Origin: Streptomyces glomeratus
GTDB taxonomy: Bacteria; Actinomycetota; Actinomycetes; Streptomycetales; Streptomycetaceae
NCBI RefSeq assembly: GCF_021462825.1
Contig: NZ_JAKEEB010000013.1
Location: 105,406 to 169,405 of the forward strand
DNA length: 64,000 bases
Reading direction: 5' to 3'
Shown here piece after piece: positions 51,349 through 60,848 of the stretch (position 1 is the stretch's first letter; each line of letters begins with the position of its first letter). Below the pieces are notes generated by a model. It made no database searches, had not been told where the DNA came from, and was given only the letters and a program-made list of their open reading frames with translations. The translations under genes and the position numbers were made by a program.

Positions 51349-51983
51349 GCGCGCGCATTCTCGTCGTCGACAACTACGACAGCTTCGTCTTCAACCTGGT
51401 GCAGTACCTCTACCAGCTGGGCGCCGAGTGCGAGGTGCTGCGCAACGACGAGGTGTCGACCGCGCACGCGCAGGACGGCTTCGACGGTGTGCTGCTGTCG
51501 CCCGGCCCCGGCACTCCCGAGGAGGCCGGCGTCTGCGTCGAGATGGTGCGGCACTGCGCCGCGACCGGCGTGCCCGTCTTCGGCGTCTGCCTGGGGATGC
51601 AGTCGATGCAGGTGGCGTACGGCGGTGTCGTCGACCGGGCGCCGGAGCTCCTGCACGGCAAGACCTCCCTGGTCGAGCACGAGGGCAAGGGCGTCTTCGC
51701 CGGTCTGCCCTCCCCCTTCACCGCGACCCGCTACCACTCCCTGGCGGCCGAGCCGGAGACGGTGCCGGCCGAGCTGGAGGTCACGGCACGTACGCACGAC
51801 GGGATCATCATGGGCCTCAGGCACCGCGAACTCCGCGTCGAGGGCGTGCAGTTCCACCCCGAGTCGGTGCTCACCGAGCATGGCCACCGGATGCTGGCCA
51901 ACTGGCTGACGGAATGCGGTGACCAGGGGGCCGTGGCGAGGTCGGCGGGGCTGGCCCCGGTGGTGGGCAGGGCCACGGCGTGA
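51345..51983 (+). CDS. pabA: Aminodeoxychorismate/anthranilate synthase component II (glutamine amidotransferase)
   Basis: A 212-residue class I glutamine amidotransferase that feeds ammonia to a chorismate-using partner in folate or tryptophan synthesis. It begins MSARILVVDNYDSFVFNLVQ. The oxyanion region is LLSPGPGTPEEAG, the nucleophile cysteine is in VFGVCLGMQSMQ, and His/Glu lie in VQFHPESVLTEHG. The GTG at 51345 overlaps the micro-protein stop. Its own stop overlaps the next sortase start. No partner pabB or trpE is in view, so pabA versus trpG is not certain. Confidence 0.92.
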   Translation: MSARILVVDNYDSFVFNLVQYLYQLGAECEVLRNDEVSTAHAQDGFDGVLLSPGPGTPEEAGVCVEMVRHCAATGVPVFGVCLGMQSMQVAYGGVVDRAPELLHGKTSLVEHEGKGVFAGLPSPFTATRYHSLAAEPETVPAELEVTARTHDGIIMGLRHRELRVEGVQFHPESVLTEHGHRMLANWLTECGDQGAVARSAGLAPVVGRATA

Positions 51984-53149
51984 CCGCGCTGCGCCCCGAG
52001 CGCGAGAGCGGCGCCGCCTACGGTGGCGCCGCGGACCACGCATCCCCGTACGGGCAGCAGCCGTACGGGGACGGCGGCGCTTGGCAGGAGCAGGCGTGGC
52101 AGGCGGCAGGCGGGCACGGCGAGCCGTACGGGCAGCAGATACCGCACCAGGCATACGACCAGACGGCGCTGCTCCCCCCGTACGAGGAGCCCGCAGCCGC
52201 TCCGTTCCACGACCCGTACGTGCCGATGGACAACGAGACGGTCGCGCTGCGCGCCGTCGGCGTCGACGACGCCCGGGAGACCGCGAACCGCGCGGCCGGT
52301 CCCGCCGCCCCGCCCGGTGGCCGTGCCGCGCGGCGCAAGGCCGCCAGGAGGCACGGACGGCACGGAGGCGGCCAGGGCGGCCCCGGCGGGCCACAGACGC
52401 CCGCGAGAGGCCCTGGGGCGGCCTCGACGGCTCCCCGGTCCCGGGTGGAGGCCCGTCGGGCGGCACGGGCCCAGAAGCCCGGCGCAGCGGTTGTCGTGAG
52501 CCGGCTGGTCGGCGAGCTGTTCATCACCACCGGTGTGGTGATGCTGCTGTTCGTGACCTACCAGCTGTGGTGGTCGAACGTGCGGGCGCACCAGGAGGCG
52601 GGCAGCGCCGCACAGCACCTCCAGCAGGACTGGGCGAGCGGCAAACGGGCGCCGGGGACCTTCGCGCCCGGGCAGGGCTTCGCCATACTGCACATCCCGA
52701 AGCTGGACGTGGTCGCGCCCATCGCGGAGGGCACCAGCAAGACCGACGTCCTGGACAAGGGCATGGTCGGCCACTACGGCCAGGGCCGCCTCAAGACGGC
52801 CATGCCGGACGCCAAGACGGGCAACTTCGGGCTCGCGGGGCACCGGAACACGCACGGCGAGCCGTTCCGGTACATCAACCGTCTCCAGCCCGGCGACGCG
52901 ATCGTGGTCGAGACACAGGACGACTACTTCGTCTACAGGATGACGTCCATCCTTCCGGTGACCTCGCCGGCGAACACCAGCGTCCTCGATCCCATACCGA
53001 AGGGCTCGGGCTTCACCAGGCCGGGCCGCTACATCACCCTGACCACCTGTACGCCGGAATTCACCAGCAAGTACCGGATGATCGTCTGGGGCAAGATGGT
53101 CGAGGAACGGCCGCGCAGCAAGGGCAAGCCGGACGCCCTCATCTCGTAG
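51980..53149 (+). CDS. Class E sortase with long cytoplasmic extension (second of three)
   Basis: A 389-residue protein. The first 165 residues or so are a disordered Gln/Pro/Gly/Arg-rich cytoplasmic extension with several RRKAARRHGRHGG-like basic patches. A membrane helix (VGELFITTGVVMLLFVTYQL) and a sortase domain follow, with His in GLAGHRNTHGEPFRY and Cys/Arg in TLTTCTPEFTSKYRMIVWG. The GTG overlaps the pabA stop by four bases. Such extended class E sortases are typical of Streptomyces. It anchors surface proteins such as short chaplin-like carriers in related species (inference for this organism). Confidence 0.9.
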   Translation: MTALRPERESGAAYGGAADHASPYGQQPYGDGGAWQEQAWQAAGGHGEPYGQQIPHQAYDQTALLPPYEEPAAAPFHDPYVPMDNETVALRAVGVDDARETANRAAGPAAPPGGRAARRKAARRHGRHGGGQGGPGGPQTPARGPGAASTAPRSRVEARRAARAQKPGAAVVVSRLVGELFITTGVVMLLFVTYQLWWSNVRAHQEAGSAAQHLQQDWASGKRAPGTFAPGQGFAILHIPKLDVVAPIAEGTSKTDVLDKGMVGHYGQGRLKTAMPDAKTGNFGLAGHRNTHGEPFRYINRLQPGDAIVVETQDDYFVYRMTSILPVTSPANTSVLDPIPKGSGFTRPGRYITLTTCTPEFTSKYRMIVWGKMVEERPRSKGKPDALIS

Positions 53150-53223
53150 TGCCCGGATTCCCCGGGCCGTTCATTTCGTAAGGCCCGTGTACGCACGGGC
53201 ACGTACAGACGGAGCAGATTGCA

Positions 53224-53985
53224 GTGGGCGTGACGACCGACCAGGACGAGCAGACCGACGCGCCGTCGTCCGGTCCCGACTCCCCCTCCTCGCCCCGGCG
53301 CCGCGGCACCGGCCGGATCGCGTTCGCCGTCAGCGTCTTCGGGGAGCTGCTCATCACCGTGGGCCTGGTGCTCGGCCTGTTCGTCGTGTACTCCCTGTGG
53401 TGGACGAACGTCCTCGCCGACCGCAAGGCGGACCGGCAGGGCGACAAGGTGCGCGACCACTGGGCGGCCGAGAAGGACAGCGGACCGGGCGCCCTGGACA
53501 CCAAGGACGGCATCGGGTTCCTGCATGTGCCGGCCATGGACAACGGCGAGGTGCTGGTCGAGATGGGCACGTCGGCGAAAGTCCTCAACGACGGCGTGGC
53601 CGGCTACTACACGGACCCCGTCAAGGCGACCCTGCCGATGACGGGTCTGACCGGCAACTTCGCGCTGGCCGCGCACCGCGACGGGCACGGGGCGAAGTTC
53701 CACAACATCGACAAGCTGAGGAAGGGCGACCCGGTCGTCTTCGAGACCAAGGACGACTGGTACGTCTACAAGGTCTTCGCGATCCTCCCGGAGACGTCGA
53801 AGTACAACGTGAAGGTCCTCTCCGCGGTCCCCAAGCAGGCGGGCGTGACGAAACCGGGCCACTACATCACCCTGACGACCTGCACCCCGGTCTTCACCTC
53901 CGAGTACCGCTACATCGTGTGGGGCGAACTGGAACGCGTGGACAAGGTGGACAGCGAGCGGACCCCGCCGCCGGAGCTGCGCTGA
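53224..53985 (+). CDS. Class E sortase (third of three)
   Basis: A 253-residue sortase. It has a short charged N-terminus, a membrane helix (VFGELLITVGLVLGLFVVYS) and a sortase fold with His in FALAAHRDGHGAKFHN and Cys/Arg in TLTTCTPVFTSEYRYIVWG. The GTG at 53224 follows GGAGCAGATTGCA. It lies 74 bp after the second sortase gene, so one transcript is likely. The stop region is tandemly duplicated: an 18-bp unit ending PELR-stop occurs at 53971 and again at 53989. Convergent with pknB. Confidence 0.9.
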   Translation: MGVTTDQDEQTDAPSSGPDSPSSPRRRGTGRIAFAVSVFGELLITVGLVLGLFVVYSLWWTNVLADRKADRQGDKVRDHWAAEKDSGPGALDTKDGIGFLHVPAMDNGEVLVEMGTSAKVLNDGVAGYYTDPVKATLPMTGLTGNFALAAHRDGHGAKFHNIDKLRKGDPVVFETKDDWYVYKVFAILPETSKYNVKVLSAVPKQAGVTKPGHYITLTTCTPVFTSEYRYIVWGELERVDKVDSERTPPPELR

Positions 53986-54029
53986 CCACCGGAGCTGCGC
54001 TGACCGCCGGTCCTCCCCGGTGCACGACT

Positions 54030-54064
54030 GGGCCCCGGCCCCCTGTCGAGGGGGGCCGGGGCCC
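54030..54064. terminator. Bidirectional terminator between the sortase operon and pknB
   Basis: GGGCCCCGGCCCCC and GGGGGCCGGGGCCC form a 14-bp perfect stem with a seven-base loop, between two convergent genes. Confidence 0.85.
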
Positions 54065-54085
54065 GGTGTCGTACCAGGGGGCGGG

Positions 54086-56080
54086 TCAGTTCCTCCTGCC
54101 GCCGGTCAGGCCGCCGAAGATGTTCGTGCCGCCGTTGCCGCCGTTGCCGCCGTTGTTGCCACCCTGGTCGGCGGTGACCAGGTCCACCGAGCTGCCCTGC
54201 TGGACCTGACTGCCCGGGGCCGGGTTCGACCCCAGCACGGTGGCGTCGTCGTTCTGGGAGCCGACGATGTTGCCCACCTGGAGACCCGCCTGCTTCAGCG
54301 CCTGCTTGACGTCCTTCAGCCTCTGGCCCTGGATGTTCGGGACCTGGGTCTGCTGGGGCGCCTTGCCGACCTGGATGGTGACGGTGGAGCCCTTCTTGAC
54401 CGTGCTGTTGGCCGCGGGCACCGTCTGGACGACCTTGCCGGCCTGGTTCGGGTCGCTGACGTCCACCTCGACGCAGTTGCCGGTCAGGTTGTTGGCCTGC
54501 ATCTGCTGCTTGGCGGCTTCACAGGCCTGGTTCGTCACGTCCGGCACGGTCGTCGTCGCGGGGGCGACGGCCACCGTCAGCGTGATCACCGTGCCCTTCT
54601 CCTTGTCCGTGCCGCCTTCCGGGTCCTGCTCGGTGACGACACCCGGAGTCTGGTCGGACTCCTGCGTCTTCTGCTCGACCTTGAAGCCCTTGTCCTCGAG
54701 CTGCGACTTCGCCTTGTCGAACTGGACACCCCGGACGTCGGGCACCGTCACCTTCGGGGCGCCCGTGGACACCACCAGGTTGATCGTGGTGCCCTTCTTG
54801 ACCGAGGTCTTGAACTTCGGGTTCTGGTCGCAGACGTTGCCCTTGGCCTGGTCGTCGCAGGGCCTGCTGGAGAACGCCAGCTTCAGGTCGGAGTTGTCCG
54901 CCAGCTGCCGCGCATCGGCCCTGGACTGGCCGACGAAGTTGGGCACGGAGACGTTCCCGTTGCCCGGGCCGCTGCCGCTGAACATCCACTTGCCGATGAG
55001 GATCGCGCCGAGCAGCACCAGCACACCCGCGACGACCAGCAGGATCGTCGAGGTGTTCGCCTTCTTCTTCTGGCGGCGGCGGTCCGGGCGGTCGTCGTAG
55101 CCGAAGCCGCCGTCGTCCGGGTTCATGGGCGGCAGCATCGTCGTGGCGCCGGCGGGCTCGGCGCGCAGGGCCGTCGTCGCCTGGTCGTCGGCGTACCCGC
55201 CGTAGCCGACGGAGCCCATGGCCGCCGTCGCCGCGACCGGCTGGCCGTCGAGGCACGCCTCGATGTCCTGGCGCATCTCGTCGGCGCTCTGGTAGCGGTA
55301 GTCCGGGTCCTTGACCAGCGCCCGCAGCACGATCGCGTCCATCGCGGGCGTGATCTCGGGGTCGAAGACGCTCGGCGGCTGCGGCTCCTCGCGTACATGC
55401 TGATAGGCGACCGCGACCGGGGAGTCCCCCACGAACGGCGGGCGGACCGTCAGCAGCTCGTACAGCAGGCAACCGGTCGAATACAGGTCGGACCGGGAGT
55501 CGACCTGCTCGCCCTTCGCCTGCTCCGGCGAGAGGTACTGGGCCGTTCCGATGACCGCCGCCGTCTGCGTCATCGTCATACCGGAGTCACCCATCGCGCG
55601 GGCGATACCGAAGTCCATCACCTTGACCTGGCCGTTGCGCGTCAGCATGACGTTCGCGGGCTTGATGTCACGGTGGACGATGCCGTTGCGGTGGGCGTAC
55701 TCCAGGCCCTGGAGGATGCCGATGGTCATCTCCATGGCCCGCTCCGGCAGCAGCTTGCGGCCGCTGTGAAGAAGCTCACGGAGCGTGGAGCCGTCGACGT
55801 ACTCCATCACGATGTACGGGATCGAGACCCCGTCGATGTAGTCCTCGCCCGTGTCGTACACCGCGACGATCGCGGGGTGGTTGAGCGAGGCGGCCGACTG
55901 GGCCTCCCGGCGGAACCGTGCCTGGAAGGAAGGGTCGCGCGCCAAGTCGGCGCGCAGCGTCTTCACCGCCACGGTGCGGCCGAGGCGCGTGTCATGCGCG
56001 AGGTAGACCTCGGCCATGCCACCACGGCCGAGCACATGGCCCAGCTCGTACCGGCCGCCGAGGCGACGCGGCTCTTCCAT
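54086..56080 (-). CDS. pknB: Serine/threonine protein kinase PknB with four PASTA repeats
   Basis: A 664-residue membrane kinase. The catalytic domain has GRGGMAEVYLAHD, VAVK (Lys40), HRDIKPAN (136-143), DFG (156-158) and a Thr-rich activation loop (MTMTQTAAVIGTAQYLSPE). A linker leads to one helix (about 343-362, STILLVVAGVLVLLGAILIG). Four extracellular PASTA domains follow, such as VPDVRGVQFDKAKSQLEDKG, which sense muropeptides or lipid II, and a Gly/Asn-rich end. The ATG is at 56080. It is last in the fhaA-fhaB-pstP-rodA-pbpA-pknB unit and controls growth and division. Confidence 0.95.
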   Translation of the reverse strand: MEEPRRLGGRYELGHVLGRGGMAEVYLAHDTRLGRTVAVKTLRADLARDPSFQARFRREAQSAASLNHPAIVAVYDTGEDYIDGVSIPYIVMEYVDGSTLRELLHSGRKLLPERAMEMTIGILQGLEYAHRNGIVHRDIKPANVMLTRNGQVKVMDFGIARAMGDSGMTMTQTAAVIGTAQYLSPEQAKGEQVDSRSDLYSTGCLLYELLTVRPPFVGDSPVAVAYQHVREEPQPPSVFDPEITPAMDAIVLRALVKDPDYRYQSADEMRQDIEACLDGQPVAATAAMGSVGYGGYADDQATTALRAEPAGATTMLPPMNPDDGGFGYDDRPDRRRQKKKANTSTILLVVAGVLVLLGAILIGKWMFSGSGPGNGNVSVPNFVGQSRADARQLADNSDLKLAFSSRPCDDQAKGNVCDQNPKFKTSVKKGTTINLVVSTGAPKVTVPDVRGVQFDKAKSQLEDKGFKVEQKTQESDQTPGVVTEQDPEGGTDKEKGTVITLTVAVAPATTTVPDVTNQACEAAKQQMQANNLTGNCVEVDVSDPNQAGKVVQTVPAANSTVKKGSTVTIQVGKAPQQTQVPNIQGQRLKDVKQALKQAGLQVGNIVGSQNDDATVLGSNPAPGSQVQQGSSVDLVTADQGGNNGGNGGNGGTNIFGGLTGGRRN

Positions 56081-56250
56081 AGCTTCCTACCAGCCCTCTC
56101 CGTCGGTCCCGACCACACCCGCGTGTGGTCCGGCGGTGTGCTGTCCGGGCATACGGTACCCGGCTCGCTCTGTGTGACCTGGCCACATCCGCCACCCGAT
56201 ACAGGACCGGTATCGCAACGTGCATCGATGTGAAGGGGACGTGATCGGGG

Positions 56251-57738
56251 TCACTTCTTGCTGTTGATGACCGCCTCCATGACGTTCTTCGCAATCGGGG
56301 CGGCGAGGCCGCCACCGGAGATGTCGTCACGGTTGGCGTTGTCGTCCTCGACCACCACGGCCACGGCTACCGGCGAACTGCCGTCGCCGAGCTTGGCGAA
56401 CGAGATGAACCATGCGTACGGCTTCTCGCTGTTGTTCAGGCCGTGCTGGGCGGTGCCGGTCTTGCCGCCCACCGTCACGCCGTCGATCTGCGCGTTCTTG
56501 CCCGTACCGTCCTTGACGACCGTCTCCATCATCGACTGGAGGATCTGGGCGTTCTTCTCGGACAGCGGCCGGCTCAGCTCCTGCGGCTGGGTCTGCGTGA
56601 TCACGTCCAGGCCGGGCGTCTGCAGCTTGTCCACCATGTACGGCTTCATCAGCTTGCCGTCGTTCGCGACCGCGGAGGCCACCATCGCCATCTGCAGCGG
56701 GGTCGCGGCCGTCTCGAACTGGCCGATCGAGCTGAGCGCCGTCTGCGGCTTGTCCATGTCCTTGGGGAAGTTGGAGGCGTTGGCCCGCACCGGCGTGAAC
56801 TGCTCGGAGTTGAAGCCGAACTTCTTGGCCTGCTCCAGCATCTTGTCCTTGCCCAGGTCGGCGCCGATCTTGCCGAAGACCGTGTTGCAGGAGAACTGCA
56901 GCGCGACCCGCATGGGCGCGTTCTTGCAGGGGATGTTGCCCTCGTTCTTCAGCTCGGTCCGGGTGTTCGGGAGGGTGTACGGCAGCGGCGAGTCGGTGTT
57001 CTGATCCGCGCTGTCGTACAGCCCGTTCTGCAGCGCCGCGGCCGCGGTGACCACCTTGAACGTGGAGCCCGGCGGGTAGGTCTCGCGCAGCGCCCGGTTC
57101 AGCATCGGGTCGCTCGGGTCGTTCTTCTTCTGCAGCTTCGTCCACGCCTTGGAGTCGACGGTCGTGGAGTTGCCGGCGAACGACGACGGGTCGTACGACG
57201 GGTAGGAGGCGAGCGCCAGGATCGCACCCGTCTGCGGGTCGAGCGCGACGGCCGCGCCCTTGCCGCCGACCCTCTTCAGACCGTCGTAGGCGGCCTTCTG
57301 CGCGGCCCCGTTGAGCGTGGTGACGACATTGCCGCCCTGCTGCTGCTTGCCGGTCAGCATGTTCAGCGTGTTCCGGAAGAACAGCCGGTCGTCGTCGCCG
57401 GTGAGGATGCCGTCCTCGAGGGACTCCAGCTGCGTGGCACCGAACGCCTGGGACGCGTAGCCGGTGACCGGCGACCACATCGCGCCGTCCTTGTAGGTGC
57501 GCTTGTAGGCGAAGTCGTTGAGGCTGTCGGCGGACGTCTTCTTCGACCCGGTGATCGGGTCGCCGTCGACGATGATGTCGCCGCGGGGCTTGGAGTACCG
57601 GGCGATCAGGACACGGCGGTTGTTCGGGTCGGTGCGCAGACTGTCGGCCTGGAGGTACTGGAGCCAGTTGTCGCGGACGAGCAGCGCGAGGACAAGGAGC
57701 CCGCAGAAGATCGCGATCCGGCGCAGGGGCTTGTTCAC
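56251..57738 (-). CDS. pbpA: Class B penicillin-binding protein PbpA (transpeptidase)
   Basis: A 495-residue cell-wall cross-linking enzyme. The N-terminal helix is IAIFCGLLVLALLVRDNWLQ, followed by the dimerisation region (GYASQAFGATQLESLEDGIL). The transpeptidase motifs are STFK in TYPPGSTFKVVTAAAALQ, SCN in LQFSCNTVFGKIG and KTGTA in VGGKTGTAQHGLN. The GTG at 57738 (VNKPLRRI) overlaps the rodA stop by four bases. It pairs with RodA, which makes the glycan strands, and is followed by pknB. Confidence 0.95.
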   Translation of the reverse strand: MNKPLRRIAIFCGLLVLALLVRDNWLQYLQADSLRTDPNNRRVLIARYSKPRGDIIVDGDPITGSKKTSADSLNDFAYKRTYKDGAMWSPVTGYASQAFGATQLESLEDGILTGDDDRLFFRNTLNMLTGKQQQGGNVVTTLNGAAQKAAYDGLKRVGGKGAAVALDPQTGAILALASYPSYDPSSFAGNSTTVDSKAWTKLQKKNDPSDPMLNRALRETYPPGSTFKVVTAAAALQNGLYDSADQNTDSPLPYTLPNTRTELKNEGNIPCKNAPMRVALQFSCNTVFGKIGADLGKDKMLEQAKKFGFNSEQFTPVRANASNFPKDMDKPQTALSSIGQFETAATPLQMAMVASAVANDGKLMKPYMVDKLQTPGLDVITQTQPQELSRPLSEKNAQILQSMMETVVKDGTGKNAQIDGVTVGGKTGTAQHGLNNSEKPYAWFISFAKLGDGSSPVAVAVVVEDDNANRDDISGGGLAAPIAKNVMEAVINSKK

Positions 57739-59171
57739 GGGCGGACCACCTGGGTCATCTCGGCGTCGGGGTTTGGAGCGGGGGACGGCGCCGGGCGGCG
57801 CGCGGTGTCGCTGATGCGCAGCAGGATGCCGATCAGGGCCCAGTTGGCGATGACGGAGGAACCGCCGTACGCCAGGAACGGCATCGTCATACCGGTCAGC
57901 GGGATGAGCCCCATGACACCGCCGGCGACCACGAACACCTGGAGCGCGAAGGCGCCGGACAGGCCCACGGCGAGCAGCTTGCCGAACGGGTCGCGGGCGG
58001 CGAGGGCGGTGCGCACGCCGCGCTCCACGATCAGGCCGTAGATCAGCAGGATCGCCATGATCCCGGCCAGGCCCAGCTCCTCGCCGAAGGTCGCGAGAAT
58101 GAAGTCGGAGTTGGCCGCGAACCGGATCAGGTCCGAGTGGCCCTGACCGAGGCCGGTGCCGAGGGTGCCGCCGGAGCCGTACGCCCACAGCGCCTGCATG
58201 GCCTGCTCGGAGTGGCCTGCGACACCCTGCCGGGAGAGCGTGTACTCCTTCATCGGGTCGAGCCACGCCTGGACACGCTGCTGCACATGCGGTTCGAACG
58301 AGGCCACGCCGACGGCGCCGACCGCCGACATCAGCAGACCGAAGACGATCCAGCTGGTCCGCTCGGTGGCGACGTACAGCATGATGACGAACATTCCGAA
58401 GAACAGCAGCGACGTACCGAGGTCGGTCTCGAAGACCAGGATCAGGATCGAGATGAACCAGACGACCAGGATCGGGCCGAGGTCGCGGCCGCGCGGCAGG
58501 TACAGACCCATGAAGCGGCGGCTGGCCAGCGCGAGTGCGTCGCGCTTCACCATCAGGTAGCCGGCGAAGAACACCGCCAGCACGATCTTCGCGAACTCAC
58601 CGGGCTGAATGCTGAAGCTGCCGACGTGGATCCAGATCTTCGCGCCGTAGATGTTCGCGCCGAGACCCGGGATGAGCGGCAGGAGCAGCAGGACCAGCGC
58701 GCCCACCATGGAGATGTACGTGTACCGCTGAAGGACCCGGTGGTCCTTCAGGAAGATCAGCACGACGACGAAGAGGGCGATGCCCATCGCGGTGTACATC
58801 AGCTGGCGGGGCGCAGCGGTGCCGGCCTGCTTGATGGACTGCAGCAGCTTCGACTGGTCCAGCCGCCAGATGACGACCAGGCCGAGCCCGTTCAGCAGCG
58901 TCGCGAGCGGCAGCAGCAACGGGTCCGCGTACGGGGCGAACTTCCGTACGACGAGATGGCCCACCCCGGCCAGCAGACCGAGGCCGACGCCGTAGCTCAG
59001 CAGGCCGGGCGGCACCTTGTTGTTGATGGCGAGGCCCACGTTGGCGTAGGCGAACACCGGGATGACGACCGCGAACACCAGCAGCGCCAGTTCGGTGTTG
59101 CGGCGGCTCGGCGTGCCGATCGCGCCGATCGTGGACGTGTGATGCGTCGTCGTGTTCGTACTGCTGCTCAT
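57735..59171 (-). CDS. rodA: SEDS-family glycosyltransferase RodA/FtsW
   Basis: A 478-residue integral membrane protein with about ten helices. Family signatures include LLFFGMFVIMLYVATERTSW, SEQAMQALWAYGSGGTLGTG and LGLAGIMAILLIYGLIVERG, plus MGLIPLTGMTMPFLAYGGSS (the conserved P/G near the active site). SEDS proteins polymerise lipid II into glycan with a partner class B PBP, here PbpA. The ATG at 59171 is 27 bp after pstP. Sits in the pknB operon; RodA versus FtsW naming is by context. Confidence 0.94.
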   Translation of the reverse strand: MSSSTNTTTHHTSTIGAIGTPSRRNTELALLVFAVVIPVFAYANVGLAINNKVPPGLLSYGVGLGLLAGVGHLVVRKFAPYADPLLLPLATLLNGLGLVVIWRLDQSKLLQSIKQAGTAAPRQLMYTAMGIALFVVVLIFLKDHRVLQRYTYISMVGALVLLLLPLIPGLGANIYGAKIWIHVGSFSIQPGEFAKIVLAVFFAGYLMVKRDALALASRRFMGLYLPRGRDLGPILVVWFISILILVFETDLGTSLLFFGMFVIMLYVATERTSWIVFGLLMSAVGAVGVASFEPHVQQRVQAWLDPMKEYTLSRQGVAGHSEQAMQALWAYGSGGTLGTGLGQGHSDLIRFAANSDFILATFGEELGLAGIMAILLIYGLIVERGVRTALAARDPFGKLLAVGLSGAFALQVFVVAGGVMGLIPLTGMTMPFLAYGGSSVIANWALIGILLRISDTARRPAPSPAPNPDAEMTQVVRP

Positions 59172-59198
59172 GGTGTGACAGGGCCCCTCACGGCTTGC

Positions 59199-60728
59199 TT
59201 ACTGCTTACCGCACAGTGAGACGACCTTCTGCTCTTCCTCCGAGAGGGTGGGGCCGGGTGTGGGAGTGGGTGCGGTTGGGGTCTTGGTCGCCGGCGGCGA
59301 CGCCGAGGACGTCGGGGTCGGCGAGGCCTTGGACGTGAAGGAGGCCTTCGTGGTTCCCGTGGTGTCCCCGGCCTTGCCCTTGCCGGTCTTCGCGCTGGTC
59401 TGGCTCTGCGTCTTCAGGCGTTCGTTCTCCTTCCGGCACGCGGACGCCTGCACGGACAGCTCGGAGATCTTCGACTGGGCCGCCGTGAGACCGCCCTCGG
59501 CGATGGTCGCCCTGACCTGCTTCTGCTGGTACGGCGGCAGGTACTTGAGTTCGATCTCGGGGTGGTCCTTCTCCACCTTCGACAGCGACACCCAGGCGAG
59601 GTCCTGGCTGATGCCGCGGTAGAGCGCCACGTGCGTGCCGTTGGCGCCGACGTAGTACTGCGTCTGCGTCCACTGGTAGGCGCCGTAGCAGCCCCCGCCG
59701 ATGACGCCGAGCACGAGAGCCGTGTAGAACGATCTCTTCAGCCACCTGCGGCCCTTGCGCGGCTTGACGAAGTCCTCGTCGGTGTAGTCGCCGAAGCTGC
59801 CCGCCGGGACGTAGCCGGTGGTGTCACCGCTGCCGGGCGGCCCGAACTCGCCGCCGCCCTGCCCGGGCACCGGCCGGCCCAGTCCGGAGGCACGGCCCGC
59901 GGGCGTCTGCATGATGCCGTTGTCGTGCAGGTGGTGCTGGTTCTCCGCGACCGCGCCCACCACGACCGGGGTGTCGGACAGCTGCCCGGCGAGGGTGTCC
60001 CCGGTGTCCAGGTCCAGGACGTCGGCCACGATGACCGTGATGTTGTCGGGGCCGCCGCCGCGCAGCGCGAGCTGGATCAGCTCCTGCACGGTCTCCTGCG
60101 GGCCCTGGTAGCTGGCGAGGGTCTCCTCCATCGTCTGGTGGGAGACCACCCCGGACAGCCCGTCGGAGCAGATCAGATACCGGTCGCCGGCCCGTACCTC
60201 GCGGATCGACAGGTCGGGCTCGACGTGGTCGCCGCTGCCCAGTGCGCGCATCAGCAGCGAGCGCTGCGGATGGGTGGTGGCCTCTTCCTCCGTGATGCGG
60301 CCCTCGTCGACGAGCCGCTGTACCCAGGTGTGGTCCTGGGTGATCTGCGTCAGGACGCCGTCCCGCAGCAGATAGGCACGGGAGTCTCCGACGTGGACGA
60401 GGCCGAGCCGCTGACCGGTCCACAGCAGGGCGGTGAGCGTGGTGCCCATGCCCTCCAGCTGGGGGTCCTCCTCCACCATCGCCCGCAGCTGGTCGTTGGC
60501 GCGCTGCACCGCCGTGCCGAGCGAGGTGAGGATGTCGGAGCCGGGGATGTCGTCGTCGAGCGCGACGATCGTGGAGATCACCTCGGAGGAGGCGACCTCG
60601 CCGGCGGCCTGGCCGCCCATCCCGTCGGCGATCGCGAGCAGGCGCGGACCGGCGTAACCGGAGTCCTCGTTGCCCTCGCGGATCATGCCTTTGTGCGATC
60701 CGGCGGCGAAGCGCAGTGACAGACTCAT
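59199..60728 (-). CDS. pstP: PP2C-type protein phosphatase PstP
   Basis: A 509-residue Ser/Thr phosphatase that reverses PknB action. The catalytic domain (about 1-240) has the metal-binding motifs GNEDSGYAGPRLLAIADGMG, HVGDSRAYLL, ICSDGLSGVV and GGGPDNITVIVADV. A linker leads to one membrane helix (about 317-335, FYTALVLGVIGGGCYGAYQW) and an outer Thr/Pro/Ser-rich region. The ATG at 60728 follows GAGGTGCGC. It is the third gene of the fhaA-pknB unit. Confidence 0.95.
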   Translation of the reverse strand: MSLSLRFAAGSHKGMIREGNEDSGYAGPRLLAIADGMGGQAAGEVASSEVISTIVALDDDIPGSDILTSLGTAVQRANDQLRAMVEEDPQLEGMGTTLTALLWTGQRLGLVHVGDSRAYLLRDGVLTQITQDHTWVQRLVDEGRITEEEATTHPQRSLLMRALGSGDHVEPDLSIREVRAGDRYLICSDGLSGVVSHQTMEETLASYQGPQETVQELIQLALRGGGPDNITVIVADVLDLDTGDTLAGQLSDTPVVVGAVAENQHHLHDNGIMQTPAGRASGLGRPVPGQGGGEFGPPGSGDTTGYVPAGSFGDYTDEDFVKPRKGRRWLKRSFYTALVLGVIGGGCYGAYQWTQTQYYVGANGTHVALYRGISQDLAWVSLSKVEKDHPEIELKYLPPYQQKQVRATIAEGGLTAAQSKISELSVQASACRKENERLKTQSQTSAKTGKGKAGDTTGTTKASFTSKASPTPTSSASPPATKTPTAPTPTPGPTLSEEEQKVVSLCGKQ

Positions 60729-60848
60729 GCGCACCTCGCCCGTCGGCTCCGGGTACATCCGCACGGTGCCCACCCTCCGGTCGGGAGCGCGCCGGGGCCC
60801 ATGGTGTGGTCCGCCGCTGCGTGCTCGCTCCGCTCGCTCATTGTCGTA

